From the NCBI RefSeq assembly GCF_017916295.1, contig NZ_JAFMSS010000002.1:310001-374000 (forward strand): DNA of 64,000 nt, written 5' to 3'. The DNA comes from Rubellimicrobium arenae (GTDB taxonomy: Bacteria; Pseudomonadota; Alphaproteobacteria; Rhodobacterales; Rhodobacteraceae). Position numbers and translations under genes: made by a program. Below the pieces are notes generated by a model, which worked only from the letters and a program-made list of their open reading frames with translations, was not told the DNA's origin and ran no database searches. Position 1 is the first letter of the stretch. Every line of letters starts with the position of its first letter. Below are positions 1 through 8,645 of the stretch, in pieces.

Positions 1-1719
1 GTCAGCGAGGACGATTGCCCCGGCTACGCGGATCTCGACCGCGACATGACCGGGGCCATCCTCGAGGAGGCGGGCCGGGTGGCCGCCGAGGTTCTCCTTC
101 CCCTGAACGCCGTGGGCGACCGCGAGGGGTGCCGGCTCGAGAACGGTGTCGTCCGCACGCCCACGGGATTCCAGGATGCGATGCGCGCCATGCGCGAGGG
201 GGGCTGGACCTCCATCGACTGCGATCCGGAGCATGGCGGCCAGGGGCTGCCCTACGTCATGCACACCGCCGCGCAGGAGGCCTTCGTTTCCGCGAACATG
301 GCCTTCAACATGTACCAGGGCCTGACGCACGGCGCCTATTCCGCCATCCGGAGCCATGGGACCGAGGCCCAGAAGGCCACCTACCTGCCGCGGCTGGCCA
401 CGCACGAATGGTCCGGCACCATGAACCTGACCGAGCCGCATGCGGGGACCGACCTCGGCATCATGCGGACGCGCGCGACGCCGAACGGCGACGGCAGCTA
501 TGCGATCACCGGCCAGAAGATCTTCATCTCCTCGGGCGAGCATGATCTCACCGAGAACATCATCCACCTCGTGCTGGCCCGGATCCCCGGCGGACCGGAC
601 GGCACGAAGGGCGTCTCCCTGTTCATCGTGCCGAAGTTCCTCGTCAACGAGGACGGCAGCCTGGGGGCGCGCAACGGCGTGGCCTGCGGGAAGCTCGAGG
701 ACAAGATGGGCATCCACGGCAACGCCACCTGCGTGATGAACTACGACGGCGCGACCGGCTTCCTCCTGGGCGAGGAGCACAAGGGCATGCGGGCCATGTT
801 CACCATGATGAACGAGGCCCGGCTGGGGGTCGCCATGCAGGGCATGGCGCAGGCCGAGATCGCCTACCAGAACGCGCTGGGCTACGCGCGCGAACGGCTC
901 CAGGGCCGCGACCTGACGGGCGCGAAGAACCCCGGCGGCCTCGCGGATCCGATCATCGTCCACCCGGACGTGCGCCGGTCCCTGATGGAGCAGAAGAGCT
1001 TCTGCGAGGGGGCCCGGGCCTTCACCTACTGGGGCGCGACCCTGATCGACCGCGCCCATCGCACGGGCGATCAGGACGCCGAGGCGCTGATCTCGCTGCT
1101 CACCCCGGTGCTCAAGGGCTTCCTGACCGACAAGGGCTTCGAGATGACGGTGGCCGCCCAGCAGCTCTATGGCGGGCATGGCTACATCGAGGAATGGGGG
1201 ATGTCGCAGTTCGTCCGCGACGCCCGCATCGCCATGATCTACGAGGGCGCGAACGGCATCCAGGCGCTCGACCTCGTGGGGCGCAAGCTGGCCTCGGATG
1301 GCGGCCGGCCGGTCATGGCCTTCTTCGACATGATCAAGGGCTTCATCAAGGCCCATGAGGGCGACGCGGACCTGAAGGCCGGGGTGCTGGACCCGCTCAA
1401 GGCCGCGTCCAAGGACCTGCAGGCGGCGGCGATGTTCTTCATGCAGGCCGCCGGAAAGGCCCCGAACGACGCGCTCGCGGGGGCCACGGACTTCATGCAC
1501 ATGATGGGGCATGTCTGCCTGGGCTACATGTGGGCGCGGATGGCGGTCGCGGCCAAGGCCAGCCTGTCGGAAGGGGCCGGGGACCGGGCCTTCTACGAGG
1601 CCAAGCTGGCCACGGCCCGCTATCATGCCGCCCGGCAGCTCCCGGCGACGGGGATGCACCTGGCGCGGATCACCTCCGGGGCCGCACCGGTGATGGCGCT
1701 GGAGGCCGCGAGCTTCTAG
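1..1719 (+). CDS. Acyl-CoA dehydrogenase, DmdC-like (5' end outside window)
   Basis: FAD-dependent acyl-CoA dehydrogenase, probably oxidising a short or medium acyl-CoA in the cytoplasm as the first beta-oxidation step. The frame is open to base 1, and the first in-frame ATG (46) is preceded by coding-looking sequence, so the start lies upstream. Visible are the FAD/substrate segment around TEPHAGTDLG, a GQKIFISSGEHD block and the YEGANGIQ segment, whose Glu is the usual catalytic base. A C-terminal extension beyond the standard fold matches the roughly 590-residue family that includes 3-methylmercaptopropionyl-CoA dehydrogenase. The family is clear; the substrate is not. It heads a co-directional beta-oxidation cluster. 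Confidence 0.9.
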   Translation, partial: VSEDDCPGYADLDRDMTGAILEEAGRVAAEVLLPLNAVGDREGCRLENGVVRTPTGFQDAMRAMREGGWTSIDCDPEHGGQGLPYVMHTAAQEAFVSANMAFNMYQGLTHGAYSAIRSHGTEAQKATYLPRLATHEWSGTMNLTEPHAGTDLGIMRTRATPNGDGSYAITGQKIFISSGEHDLTENIIHLVLARIPGGPDGTKGVSLFIVPKFLVNEDGSLGARNGVACGKLEDKMGIHGNATCVMNYDGATGFLLGEEHKGMRAMFTMMNEARLGVAMQGMAQAEIAYQNALGYARERLQGRDLTGAKNPGGLADPIIVHPDVRRSLMEQKSFCEGARAFTYWGATLIDRAHRTGDQDAEALISLLTPVLKGFLTDKGFEMTVAAQQLYGGHGYIEEWGMSQFVRDARIAMIYEGANGIQALDLVGRKLASDGGRPVMAFFDMIKGFIKAHEGDADLKAGVLDPLKAASKDLQAAAMFFMQAAGKAPNDALAGATDFMHMMGHVCLGYMWARMAVAAKASLSEGAGDRAFYEAKLATARYHAARQLPATGMHLARITSGAAPVMALEAASF

Positions 1720-1800
1720 GCTGCCCGACAACGCGGAACGGCGCAGGGGGACCGAACGCATGGACGATCGAACGGGTCGGATCAGGCCGGGGGCACGGGC

Positions 1801-2430
1801 ATGACCTTCCGGCTCTACTGCTTCGGCGAGTCCGGCAACGCCTACAAGGCGGCGCTCACGCTCACGCTATGCGGACTCGACTGGGAACCGGTCTACGTGG
1901 ACTTCTTCCACGGAGAGACCCGCAGCCCCGCGTATCGCGAGATCAACGTGATGGGCGAGGTGCCCGTCCTCGTCGGCCCGGACGTCAGGCTGACCCAGTC
2001 CGGCACCATCCAGCTCTGGGCGGCCGAGACGACGGGCAAGCTCCTGGGGAACCGGGCCGAGGCGCTGCGCTGGGTCTTCTTCGACAACCACAAGGTCTCG
2101 TCGCAGGCGGGTGCGCTGCGCTTCCACATGAACTTCCTCGACCCGCTCAAGCGGGAGGCCGCCGTCATCGAGTGGCTGAACGGCCGCCTCGCCGCGGCCT
2201 ACAGGGTGCTGGAGGCGCAGCTCGAGCGGACCCCCTTCCTTGCGGGGGACGAGGTCACGATCGGCGACACCGCCTGCTGCGGCTACCTGTTCTATCCCGA
2301 GCCCTTCGGCTTCGACCGGGCGAAATGGCCCGCCATCGACGCCTGGCTTTCCCGCATCCAGGCCCTCCCGGGCTGGAAGCACCCCTACGACATGATGCCC
2401 GGATCGCCCGCCGACCGGACCCCCGCCTGA
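1801..2430 (+). CDS. Glutathione S-transferase family protein
   Basis: A 209-residue soluble protein with an N-terminal thioredoxin-like domain (RLYCFGESGNAYKAAL at the start, MGEVPVLV near residue 53, the usual cis-Pro position) and an all-helical C-terminal domain, the size and layout of cytosolic GSTs. It lies between an acyl-CoA dehydrogenase and a thiolase, with only 9 bases to the latter, so it is probably co-transcribed. GSTs are often found in beta-oxidation loci of this group, but the glutathione substrate cannot be read from the sequence. A serine near residue 11 may serve as the active-site hydroxyl. Confidence 0.88.
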   Translation: MTFRLYCFGESGNAYKAALTLTLCGLDWEPVYVDFFHGETRSPAYREINVMGEVPVLVGPDVRLTQSGTIQLWAAETTGKLLGNRAEALRWVFFDNHKVSSQAGALRFHMNFLDPLKREAAVIEWLNGRLAAAYRVLEAQLERTPFLAGDEVTIGDTACCGYLFYPEPFGFDRAKWPAIDAWLSRIQALPGWKHPYDMMPGSPADRTPA

Positions 2431-2439
2431 GAGGACGCC

Positions 2440-3651
2440 ATGCCAGAGGCCTACATCTACGACGCGATCCGCACCCCGCGCGGCAAGGGCAAGACCGACG
2501 GGGCGCTGCACGAGGTCACGTCGGTGCGCCTGTCGGCGCAGGTGCTGGATGCGCTGCGGGAGCGCGCCGACCTTCCGGCCGACGCCATCGAGGACGTGAT
2601 CTGGGGCAACGTGACCCAGGTCGGCGAACAGGGCGGCTGCCTGGCGCGGTCGGCGGTGCTGGCCTCGTCGCTGGCCGAATCCGTGCCCGGCCTCGCCATC
2701 AACCGCTTCTGCGCGAGCGGCATGGAGGCGGTGAACCTGGCCGCGAACCAGATCCGAGGCGGCGCGGGCGACGCCTACATCGCCGGCGGCGTGGAGATGA
2801 TGGGCCGCGTGCCCATGGGTTCGGACGGGGCGGCGATCGCCGTCGATCCGACGCTGGCCATGGGCACCTACTTCCTGCCGCAGGGCATCGGCGCCGACGT
2901 CATCGCCACCATGCACGGCATCTCCCGGGACGAGGCCGACGCCTTTGCCGTCCAGTCGCAGAAACGCGCCAAGGCCGCCTGGGACGACGGGCGCTTTGCC
3001 CGCTCGGTGCTGCCCGTGAAGGACCAGAACGGCCTCACCATCCTCGACCATGACGAATACATGCGCCCCAGCACGGACATGCAGGCCCTCGGCGCACTGG
3101 AGCCGTCGTTCCGCGCCATGGGCGAGGTGATGCCCGGCTTCGACAAGGTCGCGATCATGCGCTACCCGGAGCTGGAGCGGATCAACCACATCCACCACGC
3201 CGGCAACTCGTCGGGCATCGTCGACGGCGCGGCGGGCCTCCTGCTGGGAAGCAAGGAGTTCGGGGAACGGCACGGCCTGCGGCCCCGCGCCCGCATCCGG
3301 GCCACGGCCAAGGTGGGGTCGGACCCATCGATCATGCTGACCGGCCCCATGCCCGCCACCGAGAAGATCCTTCGGGAATCGGGGATGACCACCTCGGACA
3401 TCGACCTGTTCGAGATCAACGAAGCCTTCGCCGCCGTGGCGCTCCGCTACATACAGGCGTTCGACCTCGATCCCGAGGTCGTCAACGTCAACGGCGGCGC
3501 GATCGCCATGGGCCACCCGCTGGGCGCGACGGGCGCGATCATCATCGGCATCCTGCTCGACGAGCTGGAGCGGCGCGGGCAGGGCGTGGGCCTTGCCACC
3601 CTGTGCGTCGCCTCCGGCATGGGCGCCGCCACGATCATCGAGCGGGTCTAG
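2440..3651 (+). CDS. fadA: Acetyl-CoA C-acyltransferase (3-ketoacyl-CoA thiolase)
   Basis: A 403-residue thiolase that cleaves 3-ketoacyl-CoA with CoA to release acetyl-CoA, the last beta-oxidation step. The nucleophilic Cys91 is in NRFCASGMEA, the conserved INEAFA motif follows, the His is in GGAIAMGHPLGATGA, and the second Cys is in LCVASGMGA. Length and all four motifs are complete. It starts 9 bases after the GST stop and precedes the hydratase/dehydrogenase gene, giving a full beta-oxidation set with the upstream acyl-CoA dehydrogenase. Distinction from a biosynthetic acetoacetyl-CoA thiolase rests mainly on this context. Confidence 0.92.
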   Translation: MPEAYIYDAIRTPRGKGKTDGALHEVTSVRLSAQVLDALRERADLPADAIEDVIWGNVTQVGEQGGCLARSAVLASSLAESVPGLAINRFCASGMEAVNLAANQIRGGAGDAYIAGGVEMMGRVPMGSDGAAIAVDPTLAMGTYFLPQGIGADVIATMHGISRDEADAFAVQSQKRAKAAWDDGRFARSVLPVKDQNGLTILDHDEYMRPSTDMQALGALEPSFRAMGEVMPGFDKVAIMRYPELERINHIHHAGNSSGIVDGAAGLLLGSKEFGERHGLRPRARIRATAKVGSDPSIMLTGPMPATEKILRESGMTTSDIDLFEINEAFAAVALRYIQAFDLDPEVVNVNGGAIAMGHPLGATGAIIIGILLDELERRGQGVGLATLCVASGMGAATIIERV

Positions 3652-3762
3652 CCCTGGGGACCTGGATGCTTGGGGAACCGGTCCGGGCTGGTCTATGCTC
3701 TTCCCACGGAACCCCCGCCCGTGGTCCGTGGCGCGCCGCCCATCCGGCGCCGGGGAGGTCAG

Positions 3763-4191
3763 ATGAACCGCTTGGACCGCAAACCGCAGCCGGTCAGCGC
3801 CTTCTTCCAGCGCTTGGGCGACCTCTTCGTCCAGGGGCGGATCCGGGAGATGACCGGATCCTGGGCCTATCCGTGCCCGGTGGAGGTGCAGGGCGGGCTG
3901 GTGGTGATGCGCAACGCCGCCATGATGGAGGCCTTTCTGGCGATGCGTCACGCCGATGCCATCCAGCGGGGCCTGACCGCGATGATTCCCCGCATCGCGG
4001 CCATCGAGATGCCACGCAAGGAACGGTTCCGGGTCTGGCTTCGCTGGGAGTACGAGTTCCGCGACCAGTGCGTGCCCGACGAATACGGCTCGCTCTATTA
4101 TCTTGCCCGCAACCCCTGGGGGACGCTGACCATCGAGATGCTCGACGTGGTCCACGTGCCCCCGTTCGCCGCCCAGGCCGACTGCGCCTGA
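3763..4191 (+). CDS. Small conserved protein, possibly NTF2/SnoaL-like
   Basis: A 142-residue protein of unknown function. The start was chosen at 3763 because GGGGAGG sits just upstream and the protein-like sequence begins at MNRLDRK; an in-frame ATG at 3670 adds 31 low-quality residues. An N-terminal helix (FFQRLGDLFVQGR) followed by alternating short strands resembles the NTF2/SnoaL fold, but no catalytic residues can be assigned. It has no signal peptide or membrane segment. Its place inside the beta-oxidation cluster suggests co-regulation with lipid catabolism, which is inference. Confidence 0.6.
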   Translation: MNRLDRKPQPVSAFFQRLGDLFVQGRIREMTGSWAYPCPVEVQGGLVVMRNAAMMEAFLAMRHADAIQRGLTAMIPRIAAIEMPRKERFRVWLRWEYEFRDQCVPDEYGSLYYLARNPWGTLTIEMLDVVHVPPFAAQADCA

Positions 4192-4270
4192 CCCGGGACC
4201 GGCCCCGCGGCCCCTGCCCGACGCCGAGCCAGTCCGCATTCCCATTCGCCCTCCGGAGGAGCCCAGCCCC

Positions 4271-6475
4271 ATGACCGACTTCACCATGCAGACGGACGAC
4301 CAGGGCGTCGCGGTCATCACCTGGGACGTGCCTGGCCGATCGATGAATGTCCTCAACCTCGATTCGCTGCGCGACCTCGATGCGCTGGTCCGGCAGGCCC
4401 TCGAGGATCCCGCCGTGGCGGGCCTGGTCATCACCAGCGGCAAGAAGGACTTCGCGGCCGGGATGGACCTGGCCGTGATCGCGGCCATGAAGGACAACGC
4501 CGGGGACGAGCCCGCCCGGGGCCTGTTCGATGGCATCATGTCGATGCACCACGCGCTGCGCCGGATCGAACGGGCGGGTATGGCGCCCAAGACCAACGCC
4601 GGGGGCAAGCCGGTCGCCGCGGCGCTGCCCGGGACGGCGCTGGGCATCGGGCTGGAGATCCCCCTCGCCTGCCATCGCATCTTTGCCGCCGACAATCCGC
4701 GCGCCAAGATCGGCCTGCCCGAGATCAAGGTCGGCATCTTTCCCGGCGCGGGCGGCACCACGCGCCTCGTCCGCAAGCTGGGGGCCATGGGCGCGTCGCC
4801 TTACCTGCTGGAAGGCCGGACGATGGACCCGCAGGCCGCCAAGTTCGCCGGGATCGTGGACGAGGTGGTCCCGCCGGACGAGTTGCTGGAGCGGGCACGG
4901 GCCTGGGTGCTGTCGGCCGTGGGCACGGACCTGTCCAAGCCCTGGGACCGCAAGGATTACAAGATGCCGGGCGGCGCCCCCTACCACCCGGCGGGCTACA
5001 TGACCTTCGTGGGCGCCTCGGCCATGGTGAACGGCAAGACCTGGGGCGCCTACCCGAACGCCAAGGCGCTTCTGTCCGCGGTCTACGAAGGCGCGCTCGT
5101 CAACTTCGACGCCGCGCTCCGGATCGAGGCGCGGTGGTTCACGAACATCCTGATGAACCCTTCCTCCTCGGCGATGATCCGGTCGCTGTTCCTGAACATG
5201 CAGGCCCTCCAGAAAGGGGCCAATCGCCCTGGGCTGCCCGACCAGAAGGTCAAGCGGCTGGGGGTGATCGGGGCGGGCATGATGGGCGCCGGGATCGCCC
5301 ATGTGGCCGCCCAGGCCGGGATCGAGGTCGTCCTCGTCGATTCAAGCGAGGAGGCGGCCGCGCGCGGCAAGGGTCACAGCGAGACGCTGCTCGACAAGGA
5401 CATGTCGCGCCGCCGGATCACCGGCGAGAAGAAGGCCGAGGTCCTGTCGCGCATCACGCCCACGACCGGCTACGCGGCCCTGTCAGGCTGCGACCTGGTG
5501 GTGGAGGCGGTCTTCGAGGATCCCAAGGTGAAGGCGGACGTGATCGGCGGCCTCCTCGCCCATGTCGGCCCGGACTGCATCATCGCCACAAACACCTCGA
5601 CGCTGCCGATCTCGGACCTCGCCCGCGCCGCGGACCGCGCCGAGAGGTTCGTGGGCATCCACTTCTTCTCGCCGGTGGACAAGATGCAGCTGGTGGAGGT
5701 GATCCGGGGCCGCGAGACCGGCGACCTGGCCGTGGCCAAGGCGCTCGACTTCACGCGGCAGATCGGCAAGACGCCGATCATCGTCAACGACGCCCGCTTC
5801 TTCTACGCCAACCGTTGCATCATCCCCTACCTGAACGAGGGCGTCCGCATGGTGGCCGAGGGCGTGCCCCCCGTCTTCGTCGAGAACGCGGCCAAGCTGG
5901 CGGGGATGCCGGTCGGGCCGCTCCAGCTCATCGACGAGATCTCGCTCGATCTCGCGGTGAAGATCGCCAGGGCCACCAAGTCCGCGCTGGGCGACGCCTA
6001 CCGCGACGACGACGTGGACCGCGTCCTGTTCCCGATGACGGAGGAAGGACGGCTGGGCCGCAAAGCGCGGGCCGGCTTCTACGCCTATGACGATTCAGGC
6101 GAGCGGACCGGGTTCTGGCCCGAGTTGGCCCGCCGTTTCCCCGCTGCCGACGATCAGCCGGACCTGAAGGAGGTGCAGAACCGGCTTCTCTTTGCCCAGG
6201 TGCTCGAGGCGGTTCGCGCGCTGGAGGACGGCGTCCTCACCGACATCCGCGAAGGCGACGTGGGCGCCATCCTGGGCTGGGGGTTCGCCCCCTGGTCCGG
6301 CGGACCGTTCTCCTGGCTCGATATCCTGGGCGCCCGCGAGGCCGTCCGGCAATGCGACGATCTGGCGGCCCGGCACGGCGATCGCTTTGCCGCGCCCCGG
6401 CTCCTGCGCGAGATGGCCGACCGCGGCGAGACCTTCTACGGGCGCTTCGGTTCGGGAACCGCCAAGGCGGCCTGA
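4271..6475 (+). CDS. fadJ: Bifunctional enoyl-CoA hydratase / 3-hydroxyacyl-CoA dehydrogenase
   Basis: A 734-residue FadB/FadJ-type multifunctional enzyme, the usual length. Residues about 1-220 form a crotonase domain with GIGLEIPLACHRIFA and the LPEIKVGIFPGAGGTTR oxyanion/catalytic segment. Residues from about 325 form an NAD-binding 3-hydroxyacyl-CoA dehydrogenase with VIGAGMMGAGIA, the HFFSPVDKMQLVEV segment carrying the catalytic His, and two C-terminal helical dehydrogenase domains. A CTCCGGAGG-like Shine-Dalgarno lies upstream of 4271. It hydrates enoyl-CoA and oxidises the product for the adjacent thiolase. FadB and FadJ cannot be separated on sequence alone. Confidence 0.93.
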   Translation: MTDFTMQTDDQGVAVITWDVPGRSMNVLNLDSLRDLDALVRQALEDPAVAGLVITSGKKDFAAGMDLAVIAAMKDNAGDEPARGLFDGIMSMHHALRRIERAGMAPKTNAGGKPVAAALPGTALGIGLEIPLACHRIFAADNPRAKIGLPEIKVGIFPGAGGTTRLVRKLGAMGASPYLLEGRTMDPQAAKFAGIVDEVVPPDELLERARAWVLSAVGTDLSKPWDRKDYKMPGGAPYHPAGYMTFVGASAMVNGKTWGAYPNAKALLSAVYEGALVNFDAALRIEARWFTNILMNPSSSAMIRSLFLNMQALQKGANRPGLPDQKVKRLGVIGAGMMGAGIAHVAAQAGIEVVLVDSSEEAAARGKGHSETLLDKDMSRRRITGEKKAEVLSRITPTTGYAALSGCDLVVEAVFEDPKVKADVIGGLLAHVGPDCIIATNTSTLPISDLARAADRAERFVGIHFFSPVDKMQLVEVIRGRETGDLAVAKALDFTRQIGKTPIIVNDARFFYANRCIIPYLNEGVRMVAEGVPPVFVENAAKLAGMPVGPLQLIDEISLDLAVKIARATKSALGDAYRDDDVDRVLFPMTEEGRLGRKARAGFYAYDDSGERTGFWPELARRFPAADDQPDLKEVQNRLLFAQVLEAVRALEDGVLTDIREGDVGAILGWGFAPWSGGPFSWLDILGAREAVRQCDDLAARHGDRFAAPRLLREMADRGETFYGRFGSGTAKAA

Positions 6476-6492
6476 ACCGCCGGCCGATGCAG

Positions 6493-6513
6493 GGCCTCCG
6501 CGCGACGGAGGCC
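6493..6513. terminator. Hairpin terminator between convergent genes
   Basis: A perfect 8-bp stem, GGCCTCCG with CGGAGGCC, closes a 5-base loop in the 57-bp gap between the convergent fadJ-like gene and the DMT transporter. There is no T-tract, which is common in high-GC alphaproteobacteria, so intrinsic termination is inferred from position and stem strength. Confidence 0.55.
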
Positions 6514-6532
6514 ACTTGCCGGCAGGGCAGGC

Positions 6533-7465
6533 TCAGACCTCGTCCCGCACGGCCATCGCCCGGGGTTCGCGCAGCGCGATCAGCATTCCGGCCAAGGTGA
6601 CGAGCCCGAGTCCCAGCGCCTCGAGCGGACCCGGAACCTCGCGCCAGAGCGCGATGGCCCACAGCGTCGCAAATACAAGGAGCGTGTTCTCCATCACCGA
6701 GACCAGCGTCGCGTTCGCGATCTGGTAGCCCCGGATGGACATGCCCACGCCCACCACCGATCCGACCGCCTGCATCGCGATCACGAGGAGGAAGATCCCT
6801 TCTGGGGCGACCCAGCCCCGCGTGATGAACCCGTCCGAGCCCGCCGGAACCGGAAGCGGATGCACCCAGAGCCACAGGCAGCCCAGCGCCCCCCACAGCG
6901 ACATCAGCCCGAAGAACCCGCCCAGCAGCGTCAGGGTCCCCTCGTCCGCGCACCATTTCCGCGTCACGAGGTTTCCGAGCCCGTAGAGCGCCCCCGCCAC
7001 GACGGGCAGCAGCGACCAGCCGGACAGATCCTCGGTCCGGAGCCCGAGCGCGAGGAGGACGCCCGCGAAGCCCAGGGCCACCGCCGACAGGCGCCAAGGT
7101 CCCACCCGTTCGCCGAACAGGAGGATCGAGAACAGGACGACCCAGAGCGGGGCCGTGAACAGCCCGGCCACGACCTGCGCGATCGGCATGAAGCCCAGGC
7201 AGCCGAAGTAGATCACCATGGCGAGCGAGTTCAGGACCGACCGCAGCCCCACCCGCCCCGGCTGGAGCGGCCGAAGCCGCACGCCCCAGAGCCAGGCCGC
7301 GGGCAGCAGGATGGCCAGGGCGATCAGGCCGCGGAGGAAGTGGAACTGCCAGAGGCCGCCCTCCTCGGCCGCCAGTCGCATGAAATTGTCGATGAGCCCG
7401 AACAGCGCCATCGCGCCCACAACCAGCGCCGCCGCCTGCGCGGGCCGGTTCGCCGCCGCCTCCAT
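6533..7465 (-). CDS. DMT-family (EamA) inner-membrane transporter
   Basis: A 310-residue integral membrane protein with about ten hydrophobic segments arranged as two EamA repeats, the first beginning at AALVVGAMALFGLIDN and the second around WSLLPVVAGALYGLGN. This is the standard layout of drug/metabolite exporters such as RhaT, YdcZ-like and amino-acid metabolite exporters. The substrate cannot be deduced. It is convergent with the beta-oxidation operon and transcribed away from the gene at 7614. A start 66 bases downstream is conceivable, but the annotated start has a CTCAAGGAGG-like site. Confidence 0.88.
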   Translation of the reverse strand: MEAAANRPAQAAALVVGAMALFGLIDNFMRLAAEEGGLWQFHFLRGLIALAILLPAAWLWGVRLRPLQPGRVGLRSVLNSLAMVIYFGCLGFMPIAQVVAGLFTAPLWVVLFSILLFGERVGPWRLSAVALGFAGVLLALGLRTEDLSGWSLLPVVAGALYGLGNLVTRKWCADEGTLTLLGGFFGLMSLWGALGCLWLWVHPLPVPAGSDGFITRGWVAPEGIFLLVIAMQAVGSVVGVGMSIRGYQIANATLVSVMENTLLVFATLWAIALWREVPGPLEALGLGLVTLAGMLIALREPRAMAVRDEV

Positions 7466-7613
7466 GCCTGCCTCCTTGAGGGATTTTCCCTCTCCTAGCC
7501 GTTGGCGCCGGACGCGGATCGCCCGATTGCGACATGCCCGGATCCAGCCGCCCCACCTTCCCCTTCCCGCGCCGGGCAGGATAAGGTGCCCGCGAAGTCA
7601 CGCCCCGAGGATC

Positions 7614-8630
7614 ATGACCGCGCTGTCCCGATATGCCCGTCTCGAAACCACGGGCCTCTGGCGTGCGGGCCCGACGGATGCGGGTCGCGAGGTTCTGGTG
7701 TCCTTCGGCAACGCCACCCTGGTCCTGGGCGAAAGCTCGGGCCAGCCCCTGGCGCACTGGTCGCTTCCGGCGGTGATCCGGCTCAATCCCGGCGGCTCGC
7801 CGGCGCTGTTCGCCCCTGACGAGGCCGGGTCCGAGACCCTGGAGATCGATGACGACATCATGGTCTCGGCCATCGAGACGGTGCGCGCCGCCGTGTCGCA
7901 CAGGCGCGGGGTGCCGCCCCGGCTGCGCCGCATGGTTGCCGGCGGCGCGGCGGCCCTGGTGCTGGCCTTGGTCCTGTTCTGGCTGCCCGGCGCTCTCCGG
8001 CGCGAGGCGCTGACGGTCCTTCCGGCCCCCAAGCGGATCGAGATCGGGGCCACGCTTCTGGGGCATCTCCAGCGCCGCCTGGGACCGGCCTGCCGGGACC
8101 CGCTCGGGGCCGAGGCGCTGCGCCACCTTCATGACCGGACCTTGGGCCAGGGCGGACAGGCTGTCGTCCTTCCGACGGGTCCGGCCAGCCCGCTCGCCCT
8201 TCCGGGGGGGATCATCGTCCTGTCGCGCGAGATGGTGGAGCGGGCCGCCGAGCCGGCGGTCGTCGCGGGCCAGCTCCTCGTGGCCGAGGCCGCGACGGGC
8301 GGGACCGACCCGCTGGCCCTGCTGCTCGACGATGTCGGGACCATTGCCCTCGTCCGTCTGCTGGCGACCGGCAGCCTCGACCCGGATGCCGTCGAGGCCC
8401 ATGCCGGCGATCTCCTGGAGGCTCCGATGCCGGACCCCGGGCCCGGGACGCTCGGCCCCGCCTTTGCGCAGGCCGAGGTTCCGATCACGCCCTATGCGAT
8501 GGACAGGGATCCGACGGGCGAGGCGGTCAAGGATCTGGTGGAAACCGACGCCTATGCAGGCGGGGAGGCACCGATCCTCATCTCGGATTCGGAATGGGTG
8601 GCACTTCAGGACATCTGCCAGGGGGGCTGA
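7614..8630 (+). CDS. Single-pass membrane protein with degenerate M48-like domain
   Basis: A 338-residue protein starting at the ATG in CGAGGATCATG. Residues about 1-100 form a soluble beta-rich N-terminal domain. Residues about 108-128 are one hydrophobic span (AALVLALVLFWLPGAL). The rest resembles the M48 peptidase segment that precedes the metal site: LPGGIIVLSREMVERA at about 196 matches the family pattern ALPGG-(I/V)-x-(I/V)-(T/S)R. Where M48 enzymes carry HExxH, this sequence reads VVAGQLLVAEAATG, so the zinc motif is missing. It is probably a non-catalytic homologue with its C-terminal domain in the periplasm. Function unknown. Confidence 0.7.
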   Translation: MTALSRYARLETTGLWRAGPTDAGREVLVSFGNATLVLGESSGQPLAHWSLPAVIRLNPGGSPALFAPDEAGSETLEIDDDIMVSAIETVRAAVSHRRGVPPRLRRMVAGGAAALVLALVLFWLPGALRREALTVLPAPKRIEIGATLLGHLQRRLGPACRDPLGAEALRHLHDRTLGQGGQAVVLPTGPASPLALPGGIIVLSREMVERAAEPAVVAGQLLVAEAATGGTDPLALLLDDVGTIALVRLLATGSLDPDAVEAHAGDLLEAPMPDPGPGTLGPAFAQAEVPITPYAMDRDPTGEAVKDLVETDAYAGGEAPILISDSEWVALQDICQGG

Positions 8631-8645
8631 CCCGCTAGCGGGTCA
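8628..8645. terminator. 18-bp perfect palindrome holding both convergent stop codons
   Basis: TGACCCGCTAGCGGGTCA is its own reverse complement. It contains the TGA of the plus-strand gene and the TAG of the minus-strand SPOR gene. It can form a 7-bp stem with a 4-base CTAG loop on either transcript, and so plausibly terminates both. Confidence 0.5.

Noticed and set aside
1867..4788. A 973-codon minus-strand open frame across the thiolase region
   Set aside because: Antisense artefact of high-GC coding DNA; no ribosome site or recognisable domain, and four well-defined genes lie on the other strand.
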